64,000 nucleotides of DNA from positions 333,492 to 397,491 of the forward strand of contig JANLFU010000001.1 of NCBI GenBank assembly GCA_024653215.1. Direction: 5' to 3'. The notes below the pieces were generated by a model. That model made no database searches, had not been told where the DNA came from, and saw only the letters and a program-made list of their open reading frames with translations. The DNA comes from Candidatus Saccharicenans sp. (lineage in GTDB: Bacteria > Acidobacteriota > Aminicenantia > Aminicenantales > Saccharicenantaceae). A program made the position numbers and the translations under genes. Every line of letters begins with the position of its first letter. The stretch's first letter is position 1. Shown piece by piece: positions 34,460 through 43,592 of this stretch.

Positions 34460-36172
34460 ATGAAGAAGACCTTATTCAAGATTTTTCTTCTTATTCTGTC
34501 GGGCGGCCTGATGCTAACTGGCTGCCAGAAGCAAGGAGGAACCATGGCCGACACCATTCTCATAAACGGGCATATCTGGACCGCCAGCCAGTCAGCTCCC
34601 GAAGTTGAGGCCCTGGCCATAGTTCAGAACAGGATCGTCAAGACCGGCACCAGTTCCGAGATAAAAAGGCTGGCCGGTCCCGGGACCCGGGTCCTGGACC
34701 TCCAGGGCCGGCTGGTATTACCCGGCTTTATCGATGCCCATACCCATTTTCTGAACGGCGGCCTGGCCCTGCGTTCGGTCAGGCTAAGGGACTGCCGCAG
34801 CCGGGAAGAGTTTGTCAGCCGGATTGCGGCCAAGGCCCGCGAGCTTCCGGCCGGGAGCTGGATCCTCAACGGCGACTGGGACCATGAACAGTTTTCCCCG
34901 CCGGTTCTTCCGACCAGGGAGTGGATTGACGCGGTAACTCCTGACCACCCGGTCTGCGTCAACCGTTTTGATGGACACATGGTGCTGGTCAATTCTCTGG
35001 CCCTGAAGCTGGCCGGAATCGACAGAAAGACGGTTGCCCCTGAGGGCGGGGAAATCGTCAGAGATCCGAAGACCGGGGAGCCAACCGGGATACTCAAGGA
35101 TGCCGCTGCGGACCTGGTTTATGCAGTCATTCCCGCACCCTCTTTGGAAGAGAAAAAGGAAGCGGTCAGGATTGCCCTGAAAGAAGCGGCCGTTCACGGG
35201 GTCACTTCCATTCATGACATGTCGGATGCTTCGAGCTTTGAAGTCTACCAGGAACTTCTCAGCGCTGGCCAGCTGACAGCCAGGCTTTATGTTTACATTC
35301 AAATCCCTGAAATCGACAGCTTCCTCCGGCTTAAAATAAAATCTGGCTTCGGGCATCCTTTCCTGCGGCTGGCCGGGCTCAAGGGTTTTGTCGATGGTTC
35401 CCTGGGTTCTTCCACAGCCCTTTTCTTCGAACCTTATTCCGATAACCCCCGGGCCTACGGGCTGCTGGCCTCCCACATGTTTCCCGAAGGGATTATGGAG
35501 CAGAGGTTGAGGCAGGCCGACCGGGCCGGGCTTCAGGTGGCCATTCACGCCATCGGCGACCGGGCCAACGCCATCCTGCTGGACATGATGGAAAAAATAT
35601 TTGCTGAAAATGGACCCCGGGACCGGCGCTGGAGAATAGAACACTGCCAGCACTTAAGGAGGGCCGATATCGACCGTTATGGCCGACTGGGATTGGTGGC
35701 TTCGGTCCAGCCTTACCACGCCATTGACGATGGCTGCTGGGCAGAAAGGAAAATAGGACCGGAGCGGGCCAGAACCACTTACGCCTTTAAGTCGCTGCAA
35801 CAGGCAGGGGCGGTTCTGGTGTTTGGTTCTGACTGGACGGTGGCTCCGCTTGATCCTCTGACCGGAATATACGCCGCCGTTACCCGGAGAACCCTTGATG
35901 ATAAAAATCCGGGTGGCTGGATACCCGAAGAAAAAATCACCCTGGAAGAGGCCATCAGGTCTTACACCATCCGGGCCGCCTATGCTGAATTTTCAGAGAA
36001 AGAAAAGGGTTCGCTGGAACCGGGAAAGCTGGCCGACCTGGTCGTTCTGGACCGGGACCTGTTCCGGATTGAGCCAGAAGAAATCCTTAAGACCGGGGTG
36101 GTGCTGACCATGGTTGACGGGCGGATTGTCCATTCCAGCCCGGACTTCATCTTTGATGAAAAGCAGAAATAG
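34460..36172 (+). CDS. Lipoprotein amidohydrolase 3 family (YtcJ-like)
   Basis: Protein of 570 residues. The ATG at 34460 (AAGGGG upstream) gives a lipoprotein signal with lipobox LTGC at about 19-22; the open frame extends 52 codons further but without signal. Metal site DAHTHFLNGG near residue 90, the second-shell HAIGDRA, IEHCQH and SDW motifs, and the ending KLADLVVLD..... The YtcJ family hydrolyses amides or cyclic nitrogen compounds with broad specificity. It is unusual for it to be lipidated. Its stop overlaps the next gene's start by 17 nt. Confidence 0.85.
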   Translation: MKKTLFKIFLLILSGGLMLTGCQKQGGTMADTILINGHIWTASQSAPEVEALAIVQNRIVKTGTSSEIKRLAGPGTRVLDLQGRLVLPGFIDAHTHFLNGGLALRSVRLRDCRSREEFVSRIAAKARELPAGSWILNGDWDHEQFSPPVLPTREWIDAVTPDHPVCVNRFDGHMVLVNSLALKLAGIDRKTVAPEGGEIVRDPKTGEPTGILKDAAADLVYAVIPAPSLEEKKEAVRIALKEAAVHGVTSIHDMSDASSFEVYQELLSAGQLTARLYVYIQIPEIDSFLRLKIKSGFGHPFLRLAGLKGFVDGSLGSSTALFFEPYSDNPRAYGLLASHMFPEGIMEQRLRQADRAGLQVAIHAIGDRANAILLDMMEKIFAENGPRDRRWRIEHCQHLRRADIDRYGRLGLVASVQPYHAIDDGCWAERKIGPERARTTYAFKSLQQAGAVLVFGSDWTVAPLDPLTGIYAAVTRRTLDDKNPGGWIPEEKITLEEAIRSYTIRAAYAEFSEKEKGSLEPGKLADLVVLDRDLFRIEPEEILKTGVVLTMVDGRIVHSSPDFIFDEKQK

Positions 36173-36632
36173 CTTGACCGAAAAAGTAGAAACAATACTG
36201 GCCTCTCTGCCGGCGGAGAGGAGACACCTGGTTCTCTTCCTGCACCGGGTTCAGCAGGAGTTAGGCTACATACCCGGAGAAGCCCTGAGGATGGCGGCCG
36301 ATTATTTTGCCGTGTCTCCAGCCGAGGTTTACGGACTGGTCACCTTTTACTCGGCTTTCAGGCTTAAGCCCGGCTGCCGGCACGAGATAACCGTCTGCCA
36401 GGGAACCGCCTGTCATGTCCGGGGGGCACCGGAACTGGCCGCGGAGTTATCGCGCCTGCTGGGAGTAAGGCCCGGCCAGGAAAACCCGGAAAAAGGCGTG
36501 AGCCTCAGGACGGTGAATTGCCTTGGCTGTTGCGCCCTGGCCCCGGTGGTGGTGGTGGACGGGGAATATAAGGGCAGGGTTCAGAAAGAACAAGTTCCGA
36601 AAATCCTGGAAAAACTAACCGTAAAGACATGA
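36156..36632 (+). CDS. NuoE/HydC-like [2Fe-2S] subunit
   Basis: Protein of 158 residues; ATG at 36156 sits inside the amidohydrolase stop region, so translation is coupled. Thioredoxin-like ferredoxin fold with VCQGTACHVRGA and NCLGCCALAP giving the four Cys ligands of a [2Fe-2S] cluster. N-terminal helical domain (LPAERRHLVLFLHRVQQELGYIP) is the usual NuoE bundle. First gene of a five-gene redox cluster; passes electrons between the NuoF-like flavin and downstream clusters. Confidence 0.88.
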   Translation: MKSRNSLTEKVETILASLPAERRHLVLFLHRVQQELGYIPGEALRMAADYFAVSPAEVYGLVTFYSAFRLKPGCRHEITVCQGTACHVRGAPELAAELSRLLGVRPGQENPEKGVSLRTVNCLGCCALAPVVVVDGEYKGRVQKEQVPKILEKLTVKT

Positions 36633-38539
36633 TTGACCAGAAGAAAAGGTTGAGGACGGTCGGCGAGCTGCGGGCCCTCAGGTCCGGCCTCCAGGCAGCT
36701 TTAAAACCGAAACGCCTGGTTAGCGTCTCGGCTGCCAGCTGTGGCCGGGCCTCCGGGGCGCTGGCCGTGGCCTCGACCCTGGCCGAAGAAATAAAAAAGC
36801 GAGGACTTGAAGGGTCGGTGGAGCTGCGTCTTACCGGCTGTCATGGCCTGTGCCAGCTTGAGCCCGACGTGGTCATCTTTCCCGAAAAAATTTTTTATCC
36901 TAACCTGACTCCGGAAAAAGTTCCACTGGTGGTGGAGGAAACCCTGGTGCACGGACGGGTGATTCCCGAGCTGGCTTTCAAGGAGAGTTCGGGTCACCAG
37001 GTTTTCCCGCGGCTGGATGATTTGCCCTTTCTTAAAAAACAGGTTCGCTGGCTGCTCGACCGGCAGCTCGTCCTCGACCCGGGTCAGCTGGAAAGCTACC
37101 TGGAGCATGGAGGGTTCCTGGCCCTGGAGAAGGTGCTATCGGGGATGTCTCCGACGGAAGTTATTAACCTGGTCATGGCTTCAGGGTTGCGGGGTCGGGG
37201 CGGGGCCGGTTTTCCCACCGGTCTCAAGTGGCGCCTGGCCCGGGAAGCCGGCCAGGCAGAAAAATATTTAATCTGCAACGGAGATGAAGGAGACCCGGGA
37301 GCTTACATGGACCGGGGACTTCTGGAAAGCAATCCGTTCAGCATAATAGAAGGAATGATAATCGGAGGATACGCGGTCGGTGCGGCCCGGGGTTTCATCT
37401 ATATCAGGGAGGAGTACCCCCTGGCCCTGGAGCGGGTCTCAACTGCCCTGGATGGGGCCAGGGAAGCCGGGCTCCTGGGGGATAATATCCTGGGCAGCGA
37501 TTTTTCATTTGACCTGGAGCTGGTCAGGGGAGCTGGAGCCTTTGTTTCCGGCGAGGAAACGGCTCTCATAGCTTCCATCGAAGGCCGCCGGGCCTTTCCC
37601 CGGCAGAGGCCGCCTTTTCCGGTGGTTCGGGGCCTGTGGGGTCGGCCCACGGTCATCAATAACGTTGAAACCTGGGCCAACGTGCCATTGATAGTTCTGA
37701 ATGGCCCGGCCTGGTTCTCGTCGGTTGGAACCGCCGGCAGCAAGGGCACCAAGATATTTTCACTGGTCGGCAAGGTCAGGTATACCGGCCTGGTCGAAGT
37801 CCCGTTCGGATTGACTCTAAGGGAGGTCATAGAAGAAGTGGGGGGCGGCCCGGAGCCCGGGCGGAGCATAAAAGCCGTCCAGACCGGTGGGCCGTCGGGC
37901 GGGTGCCTGCCGGCCTCCCTTTTCCACCTGCCGCTGGACTATGAGAGCCTGCAGGCCGCTGGCTCCATCATGGGCTCGGGGGGCATGATCGTCATCGATG
38001 AGAATACCTGCATTGTCGACCTGATCCTTTATTTTCTTCGTTTTGCCCGGGAAGAATCCTGCGGCCAGTGTGCACCCTGCCGCCTGGGCACTGCCCGGAT
38101 GACCGGGATTCTGGAAAGAATAACCCGGGGTGAGGGCCGCCCGGAAGACCTGGAGCTTCTGGCCAGGGCTGGCTGGACCATGCGGGAAGCTTCACTGTGC
38201 GGCCTGGGACGGACGGCGGCCAACCCGGTCCTCAGCGCCCTTCGTTATTTCCGGGATGAGCTGGAAAGGCACGTGGTGGACAGGGAATGCCCGGCCGGGG
38301 TCTGCCGGGGCCTGATTTCTTACCTGATAGATAAGAGCCGCTGCACCGGTTGTTTGCTCTGCCTCGACTCCTGTCCGGTGGCGGCCATAGCCGTGGCCGA
38401 TGACGGTTACCCGACGATTGACCAGAAGCTGTGCACCAGGTGTGGCGCCTGCCTGGCGGCCTGCCCGCCCGGAGTTTCGGCGGTCACGAAACTGAACAGG
38501 AAAGAAAATCGGGCCGGGGAAAAGCCTGGAGAGGATTGA
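36629..38539 (+). CDS. NuoF/HydB-like NAD(H)-flavin subunit
   Basis: Protein of 636 residues, ATGA overlap with the preceding gene. N-terminal thioredoxin-like domain with SCGRASGA and TGCHGLC; FMN/NADH site GRGGAGFPTGLKW, CNGDEGDPGAYMDR and SGEETALI; [4Fe-4S] site ESCGQCAPCRLGT with SLCGLG later; and an added C-terminal ferredoxin with two motifs CTGCLLCLDSCP and CTRCGACLAACP. This is the architecture of HydB of bifurcating hydrogenases. It should oxidise or reduce NAD(H). Confidence 0.93.
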   Translation: MIDQKKRLRTVGELRALRSGLQAALKPKRLVSVSAASCGRASGALAVASTLAEEIKKRGLEGSVELRLTGCHGLCQLEPDVVIFPEKIFYPNLTPEKVPLVVEETLVHGRVIPELAFKESSGHQVFPRLDDLPFLKKQVRWLLDRQLVLDPGQLESYLEHGGFLALEKVLSGMSPTEVINLVMASGLRGRGGAGFPTGLKWRLAREAGQAEKYLICNGDEGDPGAYMDRGLLESNPFSIIEGMIIGGYAVGAARGFIYIREEYPLALERVSTALDGAREAGLLGDNILGSDFSFDLELVRGAGAFVSGEETALIASIEGRRAFPRQRPPFPVVRGLWGRPTVINNVETWANVPLIVLNGPAWFSSVGTAGSKGTKIFSLVGKVRYTGLVEVPFGLTLREVIEEVGGGPEPGRSIKAVQTGGPSGGCLPASLFHLPLDYESLQAAGSIMGSGGMIVIDENTCIVDLILYFLRFAREESCGQCAPCRLGTARMTGILERITRGEGRPEDLELLARAGWTMREASLCGLGRTAANPVLSALRYFRDELERHVVDRECPAGVCRGLISYLIDKSRCTGCLLCLDSCPVAAIAVADDGYPTIDQKLCTRCGACLAACPPGVSAVTKLNRKENRAGEKPGED

Positions 38540-38540
38540 A

Positions 38541-41060
38541 ATGCCGGAGCCGGTTATCAAGCTGAAAATCAACGGGATGGCAGTCGAGGCCCGTCCCGGG
38601 ATGACCGTCCTGGAATGTGCCCGCAGCCACGGCCTGTTCATTCCATCCCTGTGTGACCTGGAAGGGCTACCGGCCTTTGCCGGCTGCCGGCTGTGCCTGG
38701 TGGAAATAGCCAGGCGGCCCCACCGCTCTCCGGCCTGTCAGACCCTGGTCGAAGAAGGCATGGAGATTGTCACCAGCTCGCCGGCACTGGAAGAGCTCCG
38801 CCTGGCCACCTTTGAGCTGATTCTCAGCGAGCATCCCTATTTCTGTCTTATGTGCCAGGAGAAAGCGGGCTGTGATGAGCTCAAGACCACCATGGTCAAG
38901 GCCCTGGAGCCGGGTGGCTGCCTGTTCTGTCCAAGAGATGGAGACTGCGAGCTGCAACGAGTGGCCGAGTACCTGAAGCTCAAGAGGGTGGCCTACGAGT
39001 TCGAGGACCGGGGGCAGTCGCTCTGGCAGTCCGACCCCTTTCTAACCCATAACCCCAACCTCTGTATTCTGTGCGGCCGCTGCGTCCGGGTCTGCTCCGA
39101 GGTCAGGGGAGAAAACGTTCTCAGTTTCATCGGTCGGGGGCCACAGACGGCCATCGGCACCTTTCTGGAACGGAACCTTAGAGAATCGGATTGCAGCTTT
39201 TGCGGGGCCTGCCTGGACGTCTGCCCGGTGGCCGCTTTCAGCGAACGGGGAGTGACCGCGGTCCGGGGCCGCCGGATATATGAACATTCATTCATATGTC
39301 CGCTGTGCGGCTCGCTCTGTGAACTTGAAGCCGAGTACCTGGAAGATGCCCGGCTTCGAAGGATTATCCCGGAAAGCAGTGGCGGGCCGGTTCATGGCCT
39401 GGCCTGTGCCCGGGGCCGGTTCGGGCTAAGGGAAATAGACGACCTGGTGCGGGGAGAATTATTCCCGGTATTGCAAGAAGACCGCCGGCTTCTTTCTGTT
39501 ACCTGGGAAGAGGCCCTGGCTGCTGCGGGCAGTTTGTTAAAGAAATATCGCCCCGAGGGAATTGCCCTGGTTTCTTCAGGTTCCGTGACCGCCGACTCTC
39601 TTCTGGCCTTTTATCAGCTCGGTCATCTTCTCCGGACAGATAACCTTTATTATTTCTACCCGGAAGCTTTTCTGGACAGAATTGCTGCTTTCGAAAATCA
39701 GCACGGGATTGAAGTCCGGCGCAAGGTTGATTTTAAGGAATTAGAAAGATACCGGACTTTTGTCCTGGTGGATACCGACCTCAAGTCGGAAGCGCTGGCC
39801 TTCTGGCTGGAAGTAAAGAAGGAACTGCGGCGGGGAGCCAGGCTGCTGGTTCTGGATTCCGGCTTAAATGGCTGTGGACAGACCGCCGGAGTTAACCTGA
39901 GATGCCTTCCCGGGAAGGAAGCTGAAGCCCTGCTGGCGCTTTTAAAAAGAGTTGTCCTAAAATCGCCGCAGCTGAGCTTTTATGCCGGTTACCACCGTCT
40001 TCTGGATGAGCTTAACTCCTGGCCGGAAGAGCGATTGACCAGGGAGAGCGGGCTCGGGCAGGCCGAGCTGGACCGGGCGGCCGAAATCTTGCTGGGCTCG
40101 TCTCCGGCACTTTTCATTTTTGGGGAAAGATTTCTGCGCCAGCCACGTTGGGCGGAGAACCTGGCCGCCCTCTGGAATCTCCAGCTTCGCCTGGAGTCCG
40201 GGCTGCTGCCGGTTACCGGGAAAGCCAATGAGCTCCTGATTCCAGGGTTCAAGAACCTTTTCGGCCTGAAGACTCTGACCAGTACGGAAAAGATTGAGGA
40301 GGCTATCAGGGCTGGCCAGATAAAGGCGCTGTATGTGCTTGGCGACCTTCCACTGGAAGATAAACCGGAGTTGTTGATTGTGCAGAAGCCTTTGAGGTCG
40401 GGCCTGGCTGAGAAGGCCGACATCTTTTTTACTTCGGGGAGCTGCCTGGAAAGCGGCGGTTTTCTGGTAGACCTGGCCGGGCGTATTAAATGCGGCCCCC
40501 GGGAATTACGGATTCCTGGAACGGAAACGAGGCCGGCTGATATCGACATAATTTCCAGGCTGGCCGAGACTCTGGGACAGAGTTTGGAAATAGAGGGCTA
40601 CCGCGGAATCCTGGAGTCCATGCTGGGCGAGGAGCCGGCCAGAAACCGGGGCGGATCGTTAAGCTACCTGCCGATGTTAGCTGTTTTCCGGGAGCCCGGG
40701 AAGTCGACCGAATTTGAAATCGGCACCACGGGCAGGCCGGAAGAGCTTGAGGTAATAGTCGGCGATAGCCTTGACCACTACGGGGGCCTGGCCATGGCCA
40801 ACTTGAGCCCGGGCTTTAAGGCCATCCGTAATCCGGACTGGCTGTGGCTTAATCCCCGGGATGGTGATAGGCTGGGCTTTATGGAAGGTCAGAAGGTGGT
40901 GCTGGAAACAGCCGATGGGGGCCTGGCCCTTGAAGTTAAATACTCTTCAGGGCTCAGGCCGGGAACTGCTTTCATCTGCCCGGTGCTCGATGATTCCAAG
41001 AAAATTAAGCTTTTCGGTCAGGGAATAATCAAAGGAACGGTAAGAATAAAAAATGAATAG
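38541..41060 (+). CDS. NuoG-like multi-cluster subunit with inactive molybdopterin fold
   Basis: Protein of 839 residues. In order: [2Fe-2S] ferredoxin (CDLEGLPAFAGCRLC), a His/Cys cluster segment (HPYFCLMC, then CLFCPRDGDCELQ), two [4Fe-4S] (CILCGRCVRVC; CSFCGACLDVCP), a formate-dehydrogenase-type [4Fe-4S] site CPLCGSLC with GLACARGRFG, then a molybdopterin-oxidoreductase fold to residue about 720 and a dinucleotide-binding C-domain. The catalytic Sec/Cys and RxCHS-type motif of formate dehydrogenases are missing, so it is an electron conduit as in NuoG. Overlaps the next gene by 8 bp. The palindrome at 39276 lies inside it. Confidence 0.85.
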   Translation: MPEPVIKLKINGMAVEARPGMTVLECARSHGLFIPSLCDLEGLPAFAGCRLCLVEIARRPHRSPACQTLVEEGMEIVTSSPALEELRLATFELILSEHPYFCLMCQEKAGCDELKTTMVKALEPGGCLFCPRDGDCELQRVAEYLKLKRVAYEFEDRGQSLWQSDPFLTHNPNLCILCGRCVRVCSEVRGENVLSFIGRGPQTAIGTFLERNLRESDCSFCGACLDVCPVAAFSERGVTAVRGRRIYEHSFICPLCGSLCELEAEYLEDARLRRIIPESSGGPVHGLACARGRFGLREIDDLVRGELFPVLQEDRRLLSVTWEEALAAAGSLLKKYRPEGIALVSSGSVTADSLLAFYQLGHLLRTDNLYYFYPEAFLDRIAAFENQHGIEVRRKVDFKELERYRTFVLVDTDLKSEALAFWLEVKKELRRGARLLVLDSGLNGCGQTAGVNLRCLPGKEAEALLALLKRVVLKSPQLSFYAGYHRLLDELNSWPEERLTRESGLGQAELDRAAEILLGSSPALFIFGERFLRQPRWAENLAALWNLQLRLESGLLPVTGKANELLIPGFKNLFGLKTLTSTEKIEEAIRAGQIKALYVLGDLPLEDKPELLIVQKPLRSGLAEKADIFFTSGSCLESGGFLVDLAGRIKCGPRELRIPGTETRPADIDIISRLAETLGQSLEIEGYRGILESMLGEEPARNRGGSLSYLPMLAVFREPGKSTEFEIGTTGRPEELEVIVGDSLDHYGGLAMANLSPGFKAIRNPDWLWLNPRDGDRLGFMEGQKVVLETADGGLALEVKYSSGLRPGTAFICPVLDDSKKIKLFGQGIIKGTVRIKNE
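39276..39301. repeat. 25-bp palindromic repeat, copy 3 (intragenic)
   Basis: ATATATGAA (39276-39284), six bases, TTCATATGTC (39291-39300), inside the NuoG-like gene between the ferredoxin clusters and the formate-dehydrogenase-type Fe-S site. It differs from copy 1 at only two positions of 25. Confidence 0.7.
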
Positions 41061-41895
41061 AGTGGTACTTAGCGAGAGACTGGTGCCCAACCTTTACAGG
41101 CTGGTACTGGAAGCCCCGGAGGTGGCCTCCGCGGCCCGGGCCGGACAGTTTGTCATGGTTATTCCCGATGGCAGGGGCGAGAGAATTCCGATTAACCTGG
41201 CTGATTGGGACCGGGAGCGGGGAACGGTTGACCTGGTCTTCCTGAACCTGGGGGCCAGCACCAGGAAGCTGGCTGCCCTGAAGCCGGGGGAGGCGGTGGA
41301 AGGCCTGGCCGGTCCGCTCGGACGGGCACCAGAAGTTTCTGGCCCGGGGGCGGTGCTTCTGGCCGGCGGCTGTTATGGAATCGGTGGGCTTTATCCCCTG
41401 GCCAGGGAACTCAAACAGGCCGGCCGCAAAGTAATTTTTCTGGCTGAGGCCCGCAGCCCGGCTTATCTTTACTGGGAAGAGAAAATCAGGAAATATGTGG
41501 ATGAATTCCTGACCATGTTCCGGGAGGATTGTCTGGGTTCAGGACAGAACTTTAAAGAATTGGTGGGTGGAGTCATATCCAAACACCCGGATATTGCCCT
41601 GGTCATGGTCATGGGCTGCAGTTATCTTCTGTTCAAATTTTCGGAAGCTACCACCGGTTCCGGTCTTAAGACCCTGGTCAGCCTGAACCCGATCATGGTG
41701 GACGGGACCGGAATGTGCGGGGCCTGCCGGGTGTCGGTTGGCGGCCGCACCTATTTTGCCTGCGTCGACGGGCCCTGGTTTGAGGCCGGCGACCTCGACT
41801 GGCAGGAATACTTCAACCGCAGGAAAGCCTTCCTGTCCCAGGAAGAGCAGGCCCTGGCCCGGCTCGACCGGGAATTCTGGAAAAGGACGGAGTGA
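41053..41895 (+). CDS. nfnA: NfnA/SudB-like NAD(P)H-ferredoxin oxidoreductase alpha subunit
   Basis: Protein of 280 residues. FNR-type FAD domain (GQFVMVIP, RIPINLADWD), NAD(P) domain LLAGGCYGIGGLYPLA, and a C-terminal [2Fe-2S] site DGTGMCGACRV ... YFACVDGP. NfnA pairs with NfnB in the bifurcating NADH-dependent ferredoxin:NADP oxidoreductase (also called sulfide dehydrogenase). Starts 8 bp inside the preceding gene. Confidence 0.9.
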   Translation: MNRVVLSERLVPNLYRLVLEAPEVASAARAGQFVMVIPDGRGERIPINLADWDRERGTVDLVFLNLGASTRKLAALKPGEAVEGLAGPLGRAPEVSGPGAVLLAGGCYGIGGLYPLARELKQAGRKVIFLAEARSPAYLYWEEKIRKYVDEFLTMFREDCLGSGQNFKELVGGVISKHPDIALVMVMGCSYLLFKFSEATTGSGLKTLVSLNPIMVDGTGMCGACRVSVGGRTYFACVDGPWFEAGDLDWQEYFNRRKAFLSQEEQALARLDREFWKRTE

Positions 41896-41902
41896 CCCGG
41901 TC

Positions 41903-43411
41903 ATGAGCAGAACCGACAGGCTGGAACCCGGACAGGCCGAAAGGCTTTTTCGCGAGCGGGAAAAAGACTGGCGAAAAGCCCTGCGCCGGGAACTTTCCAT
42001 CCAGAAAAGACTGTCCATCGAGCGCCAGCCGATGCCGGAGCAGGAGCCCCGGGTCAGGGTTCACAACTTCAAAGAAGTCAACCTCGGTTATGCTTTGGAA
42101 CTGGCCAGGGCCGAAGCCCGCAGATGCCTCGATTGCGGCCAGCCCGGATGCGTGGCCGGTTGTCCGGTGGCCATTGACATTCCAACTTTTATCAAGTACA
42201 TCGAGGCCGGGGAACTGGAAAAGGCCCTGGAAAAAATCCGCGAGACCAATGGCCTGCCGGCCATCTGCGGCCGGGTCTGCCCACAGGAAGTCCAGTGCGA
42301 GAAGGACTGCAACCTGGTGCGGGCCGGAAAGGCCCCGGTGGCCATCGGCCATCTTGAAAGGTTCGTGGCCGATTATCTCTGCCTGAGAGAAGAAGCGGGC
42401 GCGGGAATCTCTTCCAGCCTTGAGCTTGCCCGGCGGCCGGAAAAAATTGCCGTGGTCGGTTCCGGTCCCGGGGGCCTGACCGCCGCGGCCGACCTGGCCC
42501 GGCTGGGATACCGAGTTACGGTGTTTGAAGCCCTCCATCTCCCGGGGGGAGTCCTGGCCTACGGCATACCCGAATTCCGCCTGCCCCGGGAAATTCTACA
42601 GTCAGAGATCAATTTCATCAGGGCCCTGGGAGTTGAGATCAAGACCAATTTCATCGTCGGCCGGACGGCCAGCCTGGAAGATTTGCGCCAGGACGGTTAC
42701 CGGGCCTTTTTCCTGGGAACTGGAGCCGGGCTCCCGTCCTTCATGAACATTCCCGGTGAAAACCTGCTCGGCGTCTATTCGGCCAACGAGTACCTGACCC
42801 GGGTCAACCTGATGAAGGGCTTCCGCTTTCCGGAGTTTGACACCCCGGTGCCCCGGGCCCGCAGGGCGGCGGTCATCGGTGGCGGCAACGTGGCCATGGA
42901 TGCGGTGAGAACGGCCCTGCGGCTGGGAGCTGAACAGGCCACCATCTATTACCGCAGGTCCAGGGCTGAGATGCCGGCCAGGGTGGAAGAGGTCAAGCAT
43001 GCCGAGGAAGAGGGTATCATTTTCAATTTTCTGACCGTCCCGGTCCGGTTCCTGGGAAACGACCGGGGCCAGTTACGGGGAATGGTTCTGCAGAAACTGG
43101 CCCTGGGTGAACCCGATTCTTCCGGGCGACCGAGGCCGGTGCCCATTCCCGGTTCGGAATTCGAAGTGGAAGTTGACCTGGCGGTGGTGGCCATCGGCCA
43201 GAGTCCAAACCCGCTGCTGATTAAACAGCTTCCCGGGTTGAAACTCGGGCGCTGGGGAAATGTTGAGGTCGATTTCCAGACCATGGCCACCAGTCTTCCT
43301 GGGATTTACGCTGGCGGAGATGCGGTCCGGGGTGGGGCCACGGTCATCCTGGCTATGGGCGATGGACGTCGGGCAGCCCGGGCCATCGATGAATTTCTGA
43401 GAAGAGAGTGA
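41903..43411 (+). CDS. nfnB: NfnB/SudA (GltD-like) beta subunit
   Basis: Protein of 502 residues; ATG at 41903 chosen (7 bp after nfnA) since the longer frame is antisense-like filler. Two [4Fe-4S] sites CLDCGQPGCVAGCP and ICGRVCPQEVQCEKDC, FAD site VVGSGPGGLTAAA, NADP site VIGGGNVAMDAVRTALRLGA with RRSRAEMPA, and FAD C-motif YAGGDAVRGGATV. NfnAB couples NADH, NADPH and ferredoxin by flavin-based bifurcation. No independent promoter seen. Confidence 0.92.
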   Translation: MSRTDRLEPGQAERLFREREKDWRKALRRELSIQKRLSIERQPMPEQEPRVRVHNFKEVNLGYALELARAEARRCLDCGQPGCVAGCPVAIDIPTFIKYIEAGELEKALEKIRETNGLPAICGRVCPQEVQCEKDCNLVRAGKAPVAIGHLERFVADYLCLREEAGAGISSSLELARRPEKIAVVGSGPGGLTAAADLARLGYRVTVFEALHLPGGVLAYGIPEFRLPREILQSEINFIRALGVEIKTNFIVGRTASLEDLRQDGYRAFFLGTGAGLPSFMNIPGENLLGVYSANEYLTRVNLMKGFRFPEFDTPVPRARRAAVIGGGNVAMDAVRTALRLGAEQATIYYRRSRAEMPARVEEVKHAEEEGIIFNFLTVPVRFLGNDRGQLRGMVLQKLALGEPDSSGRPRPVPIPGSEFEVEVDLAVVAIGQSPNPLLIKQLPGLKLGRWGNVEVDFQTMATSLPGIYAGGDAVRGGATVILAMGDGRRAARAIDEFLRRE

Positions 43412-43592
43412 TCACTACCCCAAGCTGTATGTCACGTCTCTTTTGCCCGGCGCCAAAGCTCTGAAGCCCTGGCCCGGCCAGGTGAAATTTTTTTATTTAG
43501 CGGTTCAGCGGGCTGGTCTTTTGAAGTAAAATAAAACGACCGGGCTTTGTGGTGAGCATAACCACAGCACGGAACCTTAAGAAAGCGAAAAC

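Noticed and set aside
43548-43566. TGTGGT-N7-ACCACA inverted repeat before rnhC
   Set aside because: Only 6 bp per arm and no second copy; too weak to call an operator.
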